64,000 nt of DNA. Origin: an uncultured Acinetobacter sp. Its GTDB lineage: Bacteria > Pseudomonadota > Gammaproteobacteria > Pseudomonadales > Moraxellaceae. Of this stretch, positions 62,876 through 64,000 are shown piece after piece. A program made the position numbers and the translations under genes. The notes under the pieces were generated by a model. The model saw only the letters and a program-made list of their open reading frames with translations. It did not search any database and was not told the origin of the DNA. The DNA lies in NCBI GenBank assembly GCA_913777945.1, contig CAJYTY010000008.1, forward strand, positions 558,001 to 622,000, written 5' to 3'. Numbering within the stretch: the first letter of the stretch is position 1; each line of letters begins with the position of its first letter.

Positions 62876-64000
62876 ATGTTTGCCAACATTTCTCTTTCTG
62901 AATTTGATCCAGAATTGGCCAAAGCAATTGAAGCTGAAGATGCGCGCCAGGAAGCGCATATTGAGTTAATTGCATCTGAAAACTATTGCTCTCCTGCGGT
63001 GATGGAAGCGCAAGGATCAAAGCTTACCAATAAATATGCAGAAGGTTATCCGGGCAAACGCTATTACGGCGGATGCGAATATGTAGATGTAATCGAACAA
63101 CTTGCAATTGACCGTGCAAAAGCGCTTTTTGGTGCTGACTATGCAAACGTTCAACCGCATGCTGGTTCACAAGCAAATGCTGCGGTATATCTTGCACTTT
63201 TAAATGCAGGTGATACGGTTTTGGGTATGAGCCTTGCACACGGTGGTCACTTGACTCACGGTGCAAAAGTTAACTTCTCTGGTAAAACTTACAATGCTGT
63301 ACAGTACGGTTTAAATCCAGAAACTGGTGAAATCGATTACGACGAAGTTGAGCGTTTGGCACTTGAGCACAAGCCACGTATGATCGTTGCTGGTTTCTCT
63401 GCTTATAGCCGTATTGTCGACTGGCAGCGTTTCCGTGATATCGCGGATCAAGTGGGTGCATATCTATTTGTTGATATGGCACACATCGCTGGTTTGGTTG
63501 CAGCTGGTGTGTATCCAAACCCAGTTCAAATTGCGGACGTTACTACAACAACGACTCACAAAACACTTCGTGGCCCACGTTCTGGCTTGATCTTGGCGAA
63601 AGCAAATGAAGAAATCGAGAAGAAACTTCAGTCTGCTGTGTTCCCAGGCAATCAAGGCGGTCCGCTTGTACACGCTATTGCTGCAAAAGCAATCTGCTTT
63701 AAAGAAGCAATGACGCCTGAATTTAAAACGTATCAACAACAAGTTGTTAAAAACGCGCAAGCTATGGCAGATGTCTTAATTGCGCGCGGTTACGACATCG
63801 TATCGGGTGGTACAAACAACCACTTGTTCTTGTTGTCACTTATCAAACAAGACATCACTGGTAAAGAAGCTGATGCATGGTTAGGCGCTGCCAACATCAC
63901 CGTTAACAAAAACGCTGTACCAAACGATCCACGTTCACCATTTGTGACTTCTGGTATCCGTATTGGTACTCCAGCGGTTACTACGCGTGGTTTTGGTGAG
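62876..64000 (+). CDS. glyA: Serine hydroxymethyltransferase, N-terminal 375 codons
   Basis: The gene runs off the right edge after 375 codons in frame. It is a PLP enzyme interconverting serine and glycine and making 5,10-methylene-THF, the substrate of MetF. Typical blocks are [44 protein letters not shown], and the PLP lysine in [19 protein letters not shown] lies about 10 bp upstream of ATG 62876. A full enzyme has about 417 residues, so about 40 residues are missing. Confidence 0.96.
   Translation, partial: MFANISLSEFDPELAKAIEAEDARQEAHIELIASENYCSPAVMEAQGSKLTNKYAEGYPGKRYYGGCEYVDVIEQLAIDRAKALFGADYANVQPHAGSQANAAVYLALLNAGDTVLGMSLAHGGHLTHGAKVNFSGKTYNAVQYGLNPETGEIDYDEVERLALEHKPRMIVAGFSAYSRIVDWQRFRDIADQVGAYLFVDMAHIAGLVAAGVYPNPVQIADVTTTTTHKTLRGPRSGLILAKANEEIEKKLQSAVFPGNQGGPLVHAIAAKAICFKEAMTPEFKTYQQQVVKNAQAMADVLIARGYDIVSGGTNNHLFLLSLIKQDITGKEADAWLGAANITVNKNAVPNDPRSPFVTSGIRIGTPAVTTRGFGE

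Overview
The window is a stretch of gammaproteobacterial chromosome that looks like Acinetobacter. Base composition is low-to-moderate GC. Several proteins match types I associate with that genus: tandem BLUF photoreceptors with BlsA-like residue numbering, a DUF2057 protein, DUF2750, DUF3465, an OmpW/AlkL-like protein, and an 832-residue acyl-CoA dehydrogenase. Many terminators have a CGAA/TTCG tetraloop. No species can be assigned from sequence reading alone.

Layout. 1-19.3 kb is core housekeeping: a truncated porin, HIT protein, metZ, ybaB-recR, rnd, a YcgL/membrane protein/MoxR/VWA cluster, small uncharacterised proteins, a paired M16 peptidase locus and ftsY. 19.4-22.5 kb is the cytochrome bd operon cydA-cydB-cydX-ybgE (leftward), preceded by about 630 bp of very AT-rich DNA with matched dyads. 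23-30 kb holds cca, maeB, rsmE, metF and ahcY, all leftward. ahcY is preceded by a convincing S-adenosylhomocysteine riboswitch that starts directly after a near-consensus promoter. 30-46 kb carries a C39-like protein, proP, a MASE2-GGDEF cyclase, fadE-type dehydrogenase, lipA, sthA, a TauD oxygenase, an OmpW-like porin, map, and rpsB-tsf with a structured leader. 46-53.2 kb is an envelope block: rlpA, mltB and rodA, then an ABC exporter translationally coupled to queF.

53.2-60.1 kb is the accessory-looking part. It is AT-rich and holds orphan small genes, two BLUF genes, a perfect 15-bp inverted repeat, a small membrane protein, an IS982-type insertion sequence killed by two in-frame stops, cytochrome b561, an SRAP/HMCES-type protein and an unrecognised 221-residue protein. 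It ends at the 3' end of a tRNA-Arg(CCG), a typical integration point. Beyond it are a DnaQ-type exonuclease, a secreted lipase-like lipoprotein and the first 375 codons of glyA.

Functional threads. The methyl cycle and one-carbon genes (metZ, ahcY, metF, and glyA at the right edge) are spread over the window, with a direct SAH-sensing RNA on ahcY. Peptidoglycan elongation and remodelling genes (rodA, mltB, rlpA) sit together. I did not find a clear undescribed multi-gene system. The best candidates for new biology are the dyad-rich cydA upstream region, the cca ribosome-binding site buried in the maeB terminator, the hairpin at 55976-56016, the lone gene at 59096-59761 and the queF-ABC exporter coupling.
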